Shown: one piece after another, positions 53,962 through 63,344 of the stretch | Layout: each line of letters starts with the position of its first letter | How positions within the stretch are numbered: the stretch's first letter is position 1 | Program-made: the position numbers and the translations under genes | NCBI RefSeq assembly: GCF_014651375.1 | Contig: NZ_BMWT01000002.1 | Location: 439,477-503,476, forward strand | Direction of reading: 5' to 3' | Length of the DNA stretch: 64,000 bases | Source of the DNA: Tateyamaria omphalii | GTDB lineage: Bacteria; Pseudomonadota; Alphaproteobacteria; Rhodobacterales; Rhodobacteraceae | Notes under the pieces: generated by a model | The model's database searches: none | What the model was told of the DNA's origin: nothing | The model's input: the letters and a program-made list of their open reading frames with translations, nothing else

Positions 53962-54966
53962 TCAGTCCAACGACACGGTCGCCCAAACAAGGTCGTGATC
54001 AGATAACGGTTGGCCAGCCTCCGACACTGATGTCCTGACACCACAATCCATGCAGTCCAATCCGCGACCAGCGATCCAATCAAGCTTCATCTGCCGGTCA
54101 GGATGCGGGGTAATCAAGCTGGGCCTTGTTGTCATGCCGTCCGCCGTAAACTCCCACGAATAGCCACGGTTCTCAGCGAGGGAAAAGAGCGTTTCCTTCT
54201 GCCAATCGAAGTCAGGCGGCATATGGTTTCCGGTGTTCAAATCACCACCGATCAAAACCGGGCCAGACGGGGCAAAGGCATCGATGGCATCCAGCAGGAT
54301 CTCAAACTGAATGTGCCTGTGCGCTGCATCCGCATTGCTTTCCAGATGCGTAGACACAACCGTAAGTGATCCCATCTCAGTTGGCAGTTCCGCCAACAGG
54401 GCCATACGACCACCGACACGCGGCTGTTCGGGATCTGACGCTCCGCTGTCGCCTGCAAACCAGTGGCCATGATCGTCAAGCCGAACCATCGCTGTCCGGT
54501 CAAACGGGACCGCCGACAGGATCGCATTGCCGTGCCAACCCAGCGTATTAAAATCGTCGGTGCACATTGTCAGTTCGGTCGGGCCGCCCAGCCCCAACTC
54601 ATGGAATTCCACACCAAAGGCGTAAGCCATCGACATCGCTTCGGCAAAGTTCTCGGTCGTGTGGCGCTGCCCCGTGCGCGCCATACCGTGATCCACCTCT
54701 GACAACAGGATGATATCGGGTTTGATCGGTTCAAGGTGCTCAGCGCAGGCGTCCGGGAAAAGGCACCGCTCTACATTCCAGGCGGCAACTGTAAGTTCAT
54801 CAGGCAATTTTGCGCGCTGCGCCCGGCCCCCCCATTGGACGGCATTCATCGCAGGCAGGTTGTTCAACAACTGCCGATGTGCATCCGAAGTGCGCGGGGC
54901 AGATAGAATGTGCTCCCGCTGCGCATCGCTCACCGGGTCAAGAACCGTCCGAACTTTGGTGATCAT
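53962..54966 (-). CDS. Endonuclease/exonuclease/phosphatase (EEP) family hydrolase
   Basis: A 334-residue EEP-fold protein. Motifs: [15 protein letters not shown] (metal-binding Asn), [14 protein letters not shown] (metal-binding Glu), [23 protein letters not shown] and [13 protein letters not shown] (catalytic His). Similar folds include sphingomyelinases, inositol phosphatases and nucleases. It is the last gene of the ugp operon, overlapping ugpC by 4 nt, so it may be a phosphodiesterase acting on imported glycerophosphodiesters. Confidence 0.85.
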   Translation of the reverse strand: MITKVRTVLDPVSDAQREHILSAPRTSDAHRQLLNNLPAMNAVQWGGRAQRAKLPDELTVAAWNVERCLFPDACAEHLEPIKPDIILLSEVDHGMARTGQRHTTENFAEAMSMAYAFGVEFHELGLGGPTELTMCTDDFNTLGWHGNAILSAVPFDRTAMVRLDDHGHWFAGDSGASDPEQPRVGGRMALLAELPTEMGSLTVVSTHLESNADAAHRHIQFEILLDAIDAFAPSGPVLIGGDLNTGNHMPPDFDWQKETLFSLAENRGYSWEFTADGMTTRPSLITPHPDRQMKLDWIAGRGLDCMDCGVRTSVSEAGQPLSDHDLVWATVSLD

Positions 54967-56012
54967 ATCGCTTTACCGGTCTCCGGTTGGAACAGGCGGA
55001 TCGCGTCCGGATTGATTTGCAGCTTAACCTCACCGGTTGTCGCCGTGGTATCTTTGCCAACGTGCACCGTAAAGGGATGCCCGGCCAAACGACCGTGGAG
55101 CAGGCGATGGGCTCCCAGCTCTTCGACGATTTCGATCGTGAAAGGCGTTGGACCGGCCGCGTCTATAACGACGTCTTCGGGACGAATGCCCATGGTGACC
55201 GGGCCGGTGTAATCTTGCTTTGCCGGAGCAGTCAGCGCGGCGCTGCCGTTCAATTTGATCTCGCCGTTTTCCAGTTGGGCATCCATCAGGTTCATCGGGG
55301 GTGCCCCCATGAAGGAAGCAACAAATTTCGAAGCCGGATTGTGATAGATTTCTGCAGGCGTGCCGATCTGCTCAATCTCACCACCGTTCAGAACAATGAT
55401 GCGATCCGCCATGGTCATAGCCTCGACCTGGTCATGGGTCACATAGATGGACGTTACACCAAGACGGCGCTGCAGGGCTTTGATCTCGATCCGCATCTGG
55501 TTCCGCAATTTGGCGTCCAGGTTGGACAAAGGTTCGTCGAACAGAAACAGGGCCGGATCACGCACCACTGCGCGGCCCATGGCCACGCGCTGCCTCTGAC
55601 CGCCGGACAGTTGCGATGGCTTACGATCCAGCAGCGCACCAAGGTCGAGCATCTTTGCCGCGTCCTGCACTTTTGCATCGATCTCTGCGGCAGAAGTACC
55701 CCGGTTCTTGAGGCCATAGCCGATGTTCTTGCGCACAGTCATATGCGGATAGAGCGCATAGTTTTGAAACACCATTGCGACATCACGATCCGCCGGATCA
55801 ACGTCGTTGACTTGACGATCTCCGATGGAAAGCGACCCGGCCGTTATGTCCTCAAGGCCCGCAACCATGCGCAAAAGCGTCGACTTGCCACAGCCCGAAG
55901 GCCCCACAAGAACAACAAACTCTCCGTCCTCGATGTCAAAGCTGCATGGTTTCACCGCTTCAAATCCGTTCGGGTAGGTTTTGCCAACCCCGTCTAACTT
56001 AACTTGTGCCAT
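54963..56012 (-). CDS. ugpC: sn-Glycerol-3-phosphate ABC importer ATP-binding protein UgpC
   Basis: A 349-residue CUT1-type ATPase from ATG 56012 (TAGGA upstream). Walker [14 protein letters not shown]-loop [10 protein letters not shown], signature [14 protein letters not shown], Walker [17 protein letters not shown] and switch His in VTHDQVEAM. The C-terminal MalK-like regulatory domain includes [11 protein letters not shown]. It energises the UgpAE permease. It could in principle also serve other CUT1 importers, which often share ATPases. Confidence 0.9.
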   Translation of the reverse strand: MAQVKLDGVGKTYPNGFEAVKPCSFDIEDGEFVVLVGPSGCGKSTLLRMVAGLEDITAGSLSIGDRQVNDVDPADRDVAMVFQNYALYPHMTVRKNIGYGLKNRGTSAAEIDAKVQDAAKMLDLGALLDRKPSQLSGGQRQRVAMGRAVVRDPALFLFDEPLSNLDAKLRNQMRIEIKALQRRLGVTSIYVTHDQVEAMTMADRIIVLNGGEIEQIGTPAEIYHNPASKFVASFMGAPPMNLMDAQLENGEIKLNGSAALTAPAKQDYTGPVTMGIRPEDVVIDAAGPTPFTIEIVEELGAHRLLHGRLAGHPFTVHVGKDTTATTGEVKLQINPDAIRLFQPETGKAI

Positions 56013-56023
56013 TGGCAATGTTC

Positions 56024-56896
56024 CTACTTGTCTGACTCGGTCAGGCCCTTGACGAACCAACTTTGGAAGAAAATGACGATCAGGACGGGCGGCAGCATTG
56101 CGATGATCGCAAGCGCGAGAGCCTGACCATATTCCGGGATGGAGTTCGCATCGATCATTGTCTGATAGATCTGCTTGATGCCCCGGACGAGGGTGAACAG
56201 CCCTTCGTCAGTGGTGATGAGCGTGGGCCACAGATACTGGTTCCATCCGAATACAAACATGATGATGAAGATCGCAGCGATCATGGTTTGCGACAGGGGG
56301 ACCAGAATATCGATGAAGAATTTCACCGGACCTGCCCCATCAATCCTTGCCGCCTCGGCCAACTCTTCGGGGACGGATCGGAAGAACTGTCGGAAAAAGA
56401 ACGTGCCCGTGGCCGAAGCAATCAGCGGCACGATCAGTCCAGTATATGTGTTGGCAAGGTCAAGCCTCTGAATGGCCTCGTAAGAAGGCAGGATGCGCAC
56501 CTCCAACGGCAAAAGCAGCGTTGTGAAGATGATCCAGAAAGCGAATGTCGCAAAGCGAAGCCGGAAATAGACAAGCGCATAGGCAGCCATCATGGAAATG
56601 ATGATCTTGCCGATGGCAAAGCCCAGTCCAAGGATCAGTGAGTTCTTGAGCATCACCATACCGTCGATGGTGGCGGTAAAGCCCCCTTTTTCAAAGAGAG
56701 CCTTTGAATAGTTTTCCCCAAGGTGACTTCCCGGGGTAAACATGATGCCTTCGCGCGCAATCTGGACCGCGCTGTGGCTGGACGTAATGAATGCCAGCAC
56801 CACGGGTACAAGCATGAAAAGCGCCCCCAGAATGAGGATCGTGTGGTCGAATACGGGCGCCCATCTAAAGGGCTTGCGGGTCTGTGTGCGTGCCAT
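56024..56896 (-). CDS. ugpE: sn-Glycerol-3-phosphate ABC importer permease UgpE
   Basis: A 290-residue permease with six hydrophobic segments and the EAA loop [20 protein letters not shown] that contacts the ATPase. Its N-terminus and six-helix layout fit the CUT1 MalG/UgpE group. It lies 11 nt after ugpC's start side and 10 nt from ugpA within one leftward operon. Confidence 0.9.
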   Translation of the reverse strand: MARTQTRKPFRWAPVFDHTILILGALFMLVPVVLAFITSSHSAVQIAREGIMFTPGSHLGENYSKALFEKGGFTATIDGMVMLKNSLILGLGFAIGKIIISMMAAYALVYFRLRFATFAFWIIFTTLLLPLEVRILPSYEAIQRLDLANTYTGLIVPLIASATGTFFFRQFFRSVPEELAEAARIDGAGPVKFFIDILVPLSQTMIAAIFIIMFVFGWNQYLWPTLITTDEGLFTLVRGIKQIYQTMIDANSIPEYGQALALAIIAMLPPVLIVIFFQSWFVKGLTESDK

Positions 56897-56906
56897 GACG
56901 TTGACC

Positions 56907-57788
56907 TCAGCTATAGTGAATGCGGCGTTCGATCAGCCGGAACTGAAAGACGGTAAGAACAAGGACCAGAACCATCAGGATCACGGATTGGGCCGACGAG
57001 CCGCCCAAATCGTTCCCGCGGAAACCGTCCATATACACCTTGTAAACAAGGGTCATCGGGTTGTTGCCCGGCTCACCCTTCACTAGCGTGTCGATGATGC
57101 CAAAGGTATCGAAGAGCGCGTAGGTGATATTGATGATCAACAGGAAGAACCCTGTTGGCGCCAGCAGCGGGAATGTAATGTCCCAAAACCTGCGAACGCC
57201 CGAGCGATTGTCGATCATGGCAGCTTCACGCACCGCTCTGGGTATGGATTGAAGACCCGACAGGAAGAAGATGAAGTTGACCGGGATTTGCTTCCAGACC
57301 GAAACGATAATGAAGGCCGTCGCAGTTGAATTGTAGTCCACCAGGATTTTGTAGTCCCAGCCCAGCGCCTTGAAGAAATCTGTTATAGGCCCGGTGTGCT
57401 GGTGAAACAGCATGATGCCCATGAAACCCGCCACTGGCGGCGCCACGGCATAGACCCACATCAGAAGCGTGCGGTAGCTTTTTGCGCCCCGAATGACCTT
57501 GTCCGCCTTCACCGCAAGCAACAGCGCGATGGACAGCGAGAAGAAGGTCACAAGGGCCGTGAACACCACGGTAAACCAGGCAATCCGCATGTATTCCGAA
57601 TTGGCTGTCAGGTCGGTGTAGTTTTCAAAACCCACAAAAGTCGATCCAAAACCGAACGGATCCTGAAGGTAGAAAGAAGACTGAACCGCCCAGCCCGCTG
57701 GCCAATAGAAAAATATCGCGATGATCGAAAGCTGCGGTAAAAGCAGCGCCACAGGCAGCCAAATGCTGGTGAACCCGGCTCGTTTCAT
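56907..57788 (-). CDS. ugpA: sn-Glycerol-3-phosphate ABC importer permease UgpA
   Basis: A 293-residue permease from ATG 57788 (AAAGGGA upstream); the longer frame would add a basic unconserved leader that covers the intercistronic hairpin. Six hydrophobic segments and the EAA loop PRAVREAAMIDNRSGVRRFW are visible. It partners UgpE. The ugpB gene is separated from it by a strong hairpin. Confidence 0.9.
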   Translation of the reverse strand: MKRAGFTSIWLPVALLLPQLSIIAIFFYWPAGWAVQSSFYLQDPFGFGSTFVGFENYTDLTANSEYMRIAWFTVVFTALVTFFSLSIALLLAVKADKVIRGAKSYRTLLMWVYAVAPPVAGFMGIMLFHQHTGPITDFFKALGWDYKILVDYNSTATAFIIVSVWKQIPVNFIFFLSGLQSIPRAVREAAMIDNRSGVRRFWDITFPLLAPTGFFLLIINITYALFDTFGIIDTLVKGEPGNNPMTLVYKVYMDGFRGNDLGGSSAQSVILMVLVLVLTVFQFRLIERRIHYS

Positions 57789-57810
57789 TCGGAATCCCTT
57801 TTGCAGAAAA

Positions 57811-57837
57811 GCGGCGACCGCGAGAAACGGTCGCCGC
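57811..57837 (-). terminator. Intercistronic attenuator hairpin between ugpB and ugpA
   Basis: A perfect 10-bp stem (GCGGCGACCG/CGGTCGCCGC) with a 7-nt loop is followed on the minus strand by TTTT. It lies between the binding-protein gene and the permease genes. It probably causes partial termination so that UgpB exceeds the membrane parts. Confidence 0.75.
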
Positions 57838-57855
57838 CGATATGAAACGCGATGC

Positions 57856-59160
57856 TTAGCCTTGCGTTTTGGCGAAGCGCTCCAAGAGCTTGTTGGATTC
57901 CGCCTCGATCGTGGCAAAACCGCTTTCGACATCCGTTTCACCGGTCAGGATACGGCCGTATTCGCGGTTCATCACGTCACGGATTTGAACATAGAAGCCC
58001 ATGCGGTAGCCGCGTGTGAATTCGCCCGCAGGCAGTGAAAGCTGCTGGATACCAACCTCGGCCGCCGGGAATTTCTCGTAGTGACCGTCAGCCTTGGCAG
58101 CTTCATAAGCAGCTTCAGTGATCGGCACATAGCCGGTCGCCTGATGCCAGAAATACTGCGTGTCGGACGATGTCAGGTAACGGAAGAATTCTGCAGCGGC
58201 CTTGTTCTCCTCAGCAGATTGGCCGGACATCGCAAACAGGGCCGCGCCACCGATAAAGGTTTGTGTGGGTTCGGTTGTCACAGCTTCCCAATAGGGCAGC
58301 ATTGTCGCCGAAAAATCAAAGCCCAGATCCTTGGCCAACAATCCACCGAACGAGCCCGAGGACCCAAGCCACATCGCGACATTTCCATCTTCAAACGGCT
58401 TGGCATTGTCTCCCCATCCGGTGCCGTACCATTCAAACAAACCCTGCTCTTTCCAGTCTACCAATGCAGAAAAATGTGCCTTGATAGCCGGGTTGTTGAT
58501 CATGATCTGCGTGTCGTTGCTGTCGTATCCGTTGTTGCTGGACGCGAACTGCAGGTTGTGCCGGGAAAAGAAGTTCTCGGTGAAAATCCACGGCAGGTGC
58601 GATTGGCTCAGCGGAATGTAACCCGCCTCTTTCAACGCCGGAGCGGTGACATTGGCAAACTCTTCCCATGTCGCGGGCGGGGTCACACCGGCTTTTTCAA
58701 GCGCCTGTATGTTGTAGTACATGATGGGCGTGGAAGAGTTGAACGGCATGCCGATCATCTTGCCATCGCTATCCGCGTAGAAATACCGCACACCGGCAAT
58801 GTAGTCATTGATGTCGAAATCGATGCCATTGTCCGCCAGTAGATCCTGCACCGGGATGGTCGCACCTTGCGCACCGATAACGGTGGCGGCCCCGGCATCA
58901 AACACCTGAATGATGTTGGGCTGTTCACCTGCACGGAAGGCAGCGATGCCAGCAGTCAATGTTTCTTCATAGGAACCTTTGAAAACGGGCGTGATCTTGT
59001 ATTCGTCCTGGCTTGCGTTGAAACCAGCGGCAACTTGGTTGACCGTCTCTCCGAGCTGGCCACCCATCGCATGCCAGAACGTGATTTCGGTTTCGGCCAA
59101 AGCCGCTTGACCTGCGAATACGGCGCTGACAGCGACCGCTCCAAGTTTAAAAAAGTTCAT
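57856..59160 (-). CDS. ugpB: sn-Glycerol-3-phosphate-binding protein UgpB
   Basis: A 434-residue binding protein from ATG 59160, with a signal peptide (FKLGAVAVSAVFAGQAALAE). It matches E. coli UgpB closely: FWHAMGGQLGETVNQVAAGF, VFKGSYEETLTAGIAAFRAG, NIIQVFDAGAATVIGAQGA and MPFNSSTPIMYYNIQALEKA. It captures glycerol-3-phosphate or glycerophosphodiesters in the periplasm. It is the first gene of the operon, facing the lacI-type regulator across a 250-nt gap. Confidence 0.92.
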   Translation of the reverse strand: MNFFKLGAVAVSAVFAGQAALAETEITFWHAMGGQLGETVNQVAAGFNASQDEYKITPVFKGSYEETLTAGIAAFRAGEQPNIIQVFDAGAATVIGAQGATIPVQDLLADNGIDFDINDYIAGVRYFYADSDGKMIGMPFNSSTPIMYYNIQALEKAGVTPPATWEEFANVTAPALKEAGYIPLSQSHLPWIFTENFFSRHNLQFASSNNGYDSNDTQIMINNPAIKAHFSALVDWKEQGLFEWYGTGWGDNAKPFEDGNVAMWLGSSGSFGGLLAKDLGFDFSATMLPYWEAVTTEPTQTFIGGAALFAMSGQSAEENKAAAEFFRYLTSSDTQYFWHQATGYVPITEAAYEAAKADGHYEKFPAAEVGIQQLSLPAGEFTRGYRMGFYVQIRDVMNREYGRILTGETDVESGFATIEAESNKLLERFAKTQG

Positions 59161-59246
59161 TACATTGCTCCGTGTCGTCGGACTATTTGGCTTTAGCAAC
59201 TTGTGTCTTGACCGCATTGTCCTCGGCAGACGCAAGTGCTGTTTCA

Positions 59247-59315
59247 GTTACATGGACTACACTGCCCTATGTCGCACAGAATGTGCACACGTGTTCAGTA
59301 CGAGTTAAATGTAAC
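59247..59315. promoter_or_regulatory. Candidate operator cluster between ugpB and the LacI-type regulator
   Basis: The divergent gap holds a perfect ACACGTGT palindrome (59287-59294), whose central CG fits LacI-family operators. It is flanked by an inverted 7-mer pair, GTTACAT (59247-59253) and ATGTAAC (59309-59315). TTCAGT also occurs twice (59243 and 59294). These are plausible sites for the adjacent regulator. Confidence 0.4.
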
Positions 59316-59410
59316 GGTGATGCTACGGTTTCACTTCCGTATTGCAAAGAATTTCTTACAACGAGAAGGTGTACCTGAACGCCCCAAACTGCCGCAAAAC
59401 GCTTGTTAAT

Positions 59411-60394
59411 ATGGCCAAACGCAAACGTATTACTGCTCAAATGGTTGCCGATCGCGCGGGCGTTTCCCGATCCGCGGTGTCACGCGCATTCACCAAAGGC
59501 AGCTACCTGGAAGAATCAAAGCGCCAAAAAATCTTGGAAATCGCGACTGAGATTGGGTACCAACCCAACGCCCTCGCAGCCGGACTTCAAGGTGGACGGT
59601 CTCGTCTGGTTGCGGTGATCGAGGGCGACGTGCGCAACGCGCATGATACCGCGGTGATCAGCCAACTGTGCAGCGCGCTCAATGCAAACGGCTTTTGGCC
59701 GATTCTTGTCAGCGTGACCCGGATGAACGGCGGTGCCGACGCTCTGGCCTTTCCTCTGGACGCACTTATCGTCCGCGGCGGCAGCATGTCAGAAGACCTT
59801 GTTCACCGATGTGCCAAACTCGGGGTGCCAATGATCTGCTATGGACGCCCCACCGAAGAGCTCAACATCGACTCGGCCTACTGCAAGAACCGGACGGGAA
59901 TGGAATTGGCGGCCGAATTGCTGGTCTCCAAAGGCCGGCGCGCGTTTGGCTATGTCGGCGGACCAGACCAGTTCTATTCCTCCATGCAACGGCGAAAGGG
60001 GGTCTTGAACGTACTCGAAAGGGCCAACCTAAGTCTGGAAGCCGAGGTGGTCAGTGATTTTTCCGTGGACGGTGGTTTTGCCGCAGCACGCAGCTTGCTT
60101 ATGGCAAACACTCACTTGGATGCATTGATCTGCGCCAACGACGCCATGGCGATCGGCGCGCTTGGGGCAGCGCATACGCTTGGGATCGCCGTACCAGACA
60201 GGTTGTCCGTGGTTGGCTTCGATGATGCCGACATGGCGGATTGGCAGATCACGCAATTGACCACGGTACGGAACCCGCTTGAGACAACCGTTCAGGAAAT
60301 CCTCAAACTGCTTGTTGATCGGATTGACAATCCTGACAGAGAGTGTCGGACGATCCGGGTAGAGCCACAACTTATCCTTCGCGGAACGCATTAA
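59411..60394 (+). CDS. LacI family transcriptional regulator
   Basis: A 327-residue repressor from ATG 59411; the longer frame has an unconserved leader. The N-terminal HTH reads ITAQMVADRAGVSRSAVSRA with the hinge helix QPNALAAGLQGG. A periplasmic-binding-like effector domain follows (ALICANDAMAIGALGAAHTL, DRLSVVGFDDADMADW). Its divergent placement suggests it controls ugpBAEC. Confidence 0.92.
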   Translation: MAKRKRITAQMVADRAGVSRSAVSRAFTKGSYLEESKRQKILEIATEIGYQPNALAAGLQGGRSRLVAVIEGDVRNAHDTAVISQLCSALNANGFWPILVSVTRMNGGADALAFPLDALIVRGGSMSEDLVHRCAKLGVPMICYGRPTEELNIDSAYCKNRTGMELAAELLVSKGRRAFGYVGGPDQFYSSMQRRKGVLNVLERANLSLEAEVVSDFSVDGGFAAARSLLMANTHLDALICANDAMAIGALGAAHTLGIAVPDRLSVVGFDDADMADWQITQLTTVRNPLETTVQEILKLLVDRIDNPDRECRTIRVEPQLILRGTH

Positions 60395-60601
60395 CCCACC
60401 GGTGTTGATGGTATCGTCAACGGCATGACCACGGCCCGAACACGCTGACCGTTCGTGCCAAACGCTTGAATGCAGCGCGCCGCAATACCCTTTGGGAGCA
60501 TATCGGCGCTCTGAATAACCGACCTGCAACCCTGAAGGGTGGCACATCGCGCACCCGGCCCTATCTTTTTGATTACCGACGCTCAGCACGGAGACTTAGG
60601 C

Positions 60602-61066
60602 ATGGCAATTTCACTCAAGCTCAACGGAAAAACCAACGAAGTGGAGGCGGAACCCGGCACGCCACTCCTGTGGGTCATACGCGACGAACTTAACATGACA
60701 GGCACGAAATTCGGATGCGGTGTAGCCTCTTGCGGCGCGTGTACAGTGCACCTGAACGGCGAACCTGTCCGGTCTTGCCAAACCTACATCGAAGACGTGG
60801 AAGGTGCAGAAATCACGACCATCGAAGCCGTCGGTGAAAACCCAATTGGAGCGGCCGTGCAGCAGGCCTGGGTGGAATTGGACGTCGTGCAATGCGGCTA
60901 CTGCCAGTCCGGGCAAGTCATGTCTGCCGTCGGCCTCTTGTCCGAGAACCCACGGCCATCGGCCGAGGAAATTGATGATTACATGTACGGCAACGCCTGC
61001 CGTTGCGCCACGTACCAACGTATCCGCGCGGGCATTCAACGCGCCGCAGAAATCCTGGAGGCTTGA
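60602..61066 (+). CDS. Molybdenum hydroxylase 2Fe-2S subunit (isoquinoline 1-oxidoreductase alpha-like)
   Basis: A 154-residue protein from ATG 60602 (GGAG upstream). It carries a plant-ferredoxin cluster site (KFGCGVASCGACTVHLNG ... SCQT) and a second [2Fe-2S] site (VQCGYCQSGQ ... NACRCATYQRI), as in IorA and the xanthine oxidase small subunit. It passes electrons from the molybdenum subunit encoded next. It starts after the lacI-type gene and is 2 nt from the large subunit. Confidence 0.93.
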   Translation: MAISLKLNGKTNEVEAEPGTPLLWVIRDELNMTGTKFGCGVASCGACTVHLNGEPVRSCQTYIEDVEGAEITTIEAVGENPIGAAVQQAWVELDVVQCGYCQSGQVMSAVGLLSENPRPSAEEIDDYMYGNACRCATYQRIRAGIQRAAEILEA

Positions 61067-61068
61067 TC

Positions 61069-63249
61069 ATGACCGTAAACACATCTCGCCGTGGTTTTCT
61101 GAAGGGTGCCGCAGCCGCAGGCGCCGTTCTGGTCGTGGGCGTTCGCCCTGACGGTGCACTTGCCGCCTCGAGCAACCCATCGATGCTAACACCTTTCGTT
61201 CAGATTGATACTAACGGGTCGGTAACGGCCATCATCAAGCACTTTGAAATGGGTCAGGGTCCGTCGACGGGGCTGACAACACTGATCGCCGAGGAAATGG
61301 GCCTGTCGATGGACCAGATCGGCTATGATTTTGCTCCATCCAACCCACAAGTCTACAACAACACCCTCTTCGGCCCCATGCAGGGCACAGGCGGCTCGAC
61401 CGCCATGGCCAATTCCTATCTGCAGTATCGCCAGGCGGGGGCCGCTGCGCGCGAGATGCTTCTACAGGCCGCGGCGGATACATGGAGTGTGGACCCAAGC
61501 ACGCTCAGCATCGAAGACGGTGTTATTTCGGGTCCGGCGAATGCTGCACCTCTCGGTCAATTTGTGGAAGCAGCCGCTGCTCTTGATGCGCCGGCAGAAC
61601 CGCGTCTCAAGGATCCATCCGAGTTTCGCCTGATCGGTAATCCGGGTGTCCGCCGCCTCGACAGTGCCGCCAAGGGCAACGGGACAGCGATGTTCGCCAT
61701 GGACATACGGCGTCCGAACCAGATGGTCGCCATGATTGCCCGCCCCGAGCAGCAACGCGCCACCGCCATCAGCGTAGATGCCAGCGGTGCCGAAGGGATC
61801 AAGGGGTTCATCAACGCTGCGATCCTGCCCAATCAGGCTGGTGTGGCTGTCTTTGCCGAAAACACATGGGCTGCCATGCAGGCGCGCGATGCACTTTCAA
61901 TCGAGTGGGACACGTCAAACGCGGAAACCCGCAGCTCCGACCAGATCGAGACAGACATACGCGCCGCACTTGAGGCCGAGCCAACCTTCAATGTAAACGG
62001 GGCCGACGTGACCGCCGTGCAAGCCGCGATTGACGGGGCGGACACTGTGGTTGAGGAAACCTTCTATTTCCCCCTGCTTGCACATGCGCCGATGGAGCCG
62101 CTCAACTGCACCATCGAACAGACCGACGACGGCGGCATTCTGCTGCATGACGGGTGCCAGATTCCAACGATCCCCCATGGTGCGATTGCCCAAATCTTCG
62201 ACCTGGCCTTCGAAAAAGTGCAGATCAAGACCGTGCTCGCAGGTGGATCATTCGGGCGCCGTGCAACGCCAAGCGCCGACTACCAGGTCGAAGCCGCCCT
62301 AGCCTTCTCGCTCACCGACCGCTCCCGTCCCGTGCATCTGGTCTGGTCGCGCGAGGATGACCTGCGTTCAGGCTACTACCGTCCAGCCTTTGGACACAAA
62401 GTGCGGGTCGGCTTGAACGGATCGGGTAACATCGTCGGCTGGGAACACCGCGTCGCTGGCCAATCGATCATGAAAGGCACGCCATTCGAATCCTTCGCCG
62501 TGCATGACGGCGTCGATCACTCCTCGATCGAAGGGACTTCAGACAGCCCCTACCAGATCCCGGGCGCGGCCTTTGGTCTGACAGACACAGAAAAGGCCAC
62601 CAGCACGCTATGGTGGCGGGCTGTCGGCCACACGCACACGGCCTATGTCATGGAAGTCATGATGGATATGGCTGCCAAGGCGGCTGGCATTGATCCCGTT
62701 GAGTTCCGGTTGGCATACCTGACCGGTGACGAAGCAGACCAGGCCCGCAAAGCAGGCGTCTTGAAACTGGCCGCCGAGAAAGCGAACTGGGGCAATCCCG
62801 CCGAAGGACGCAGCCAAGGCATCGCCGTGCACAAATCCTTTGGCTCCTACGTGGCAGAAGTCGTGGAAGTCTCCGGCAATGCCGACGACGGGATCAGGAT
62901 TGAAAAGGTCACCTGCGCTGTTGATTGCGGCATCGCGGTGAACCCCGACGTCATCAAGGCACAGATGGAAGGTGGGATTGGCTACGGCATCGGCCATAAC
63001 ATGCGTGACAAGATCACCCTGACGGACGGTGTCGTAGACCAGTTCAACTTCCCAGACTACGAGCCGCTGCGGATCACCGATATCGGTGAGATCGACGTGC
63101 ATATCGTGCCGTCCGCCGAAGCGCCCACAGGTGTCGGTGAACCCGGCACGCCACCCGCCGCCCCGGCGCTTGCCAACGCCATTGCGGCCGCCAGCGATCT
63201 GCGCGTCGCAGCGCTTCCGATGGAAGACAACGGCGTGTTCTTCGCCTGA
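61069..63249 (+). CDS. Molybdenum hydroxylase large subunit (isoquinoline 1-oxidoreductase beta-like), Tat-exported
   Basis: A 726-residue protein from ATG 61069 (GGAGG upstream). It starts with a twin-arginine signal (TSRRGFLKGAAAAGAVLVVG) and continues into the molybdopterin-cytosine-dinucleotide-binding domains: HFEMGQGPSTGLTTLIAEEM, MQGTGGSTAMANSY, LLAHAPMEPLNCT and GVGEPGTPPAAPALANAI with the catalytic-type Glu of the xanthine oxidase family. There is no FAD subunit gene nearby, so electrons probably go to a membrane or periplasmic acceptor. The substrate may be an aldehyde or N-heterocycle. Confidence 0.93.
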   Translation: MTVNTSRRGFLKGAAAAGAVLVVGVRPDGALAASSNPSMLTPFVQIDTNGSVTAIIKHFEMGQGPSTGLTTLIAEEMGLSMDQIGYDFAPSNPQVYNNTLFGPMQGTGGSTAMANSYLQYRQAGAAAREMLLQAAADTWSVDPSTLSIEDGVISGPANAAPLGQFVEAAAALDAPAEPRLKDPSEFRLIGNPGVRRLDSAAKGNGTAMFAMDIRRPNQMVAMIARPEQQRATAISVDASGAEGIKGFINAAILPNQAGVAVFAENTWAAMQARDALSIEWDTSNAETRSSDQIETDIRAALEAEPTFNVNGADVTAVQAAIDGADTVVEETFYFPLLAHAPMEPLNCTIEQTDDGGILLHDGCQIPTIPHGAIAQIFDLAFEKVQIKTVLAGGSFGRRATPSADYQVEAALAFSLTDRSRPVHLVWSREDDLRSGYYRPAFGHKVRVGLNGSGNIVGWEHRVAGQSIMKGTPFESFAVHDGVDHSSIEGTSDSPYQIPGAAFGLTDTEKATSTLWWRAVGHTHTAYVMEVMMDMAAKAAGIDPVEFRLAYLTGDEADQARKAGVLKLAAEKANWGNPAEGRSQGIAVHKSFGSYVAEVVEVSGNADDGIRIEKVTCAVDCGIAVNPDVIKAQMEGGIGYGIGHNMRDKITLTDGVVDQFNFPDYEPLRITDIGEIDVHIVPSAEAPTGVGEPGTPPAAPALANAIAAASDLRVAALPMEDNGVFFA

Positions 63250-63254
63250 CTTTA

Positions 63255-63278
63255 ACCCCCGGCGTCCGCGCCGGGGGT
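63255..63278 (+). terminator. Terminator-like hairpin after the molybdenum hydroxylase genes
   Basis: A perfect 10-bp stem (ACCCCCGGCG/CGCCGGGGGT) with a 4-nt TCCG loop sits 5 nt after the stop. The tail is CACTCTCTCTT rather than poly-T. It very probably ends or stabilises this transcript. Confidence 0.65.
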
Positions 63279-63344
63279 CACTCTCTCTTGCCCTTCCGGC
63301 CGCTATGCCCATGATGGCACCAAACAGAAGGACAGGAGACGCAT

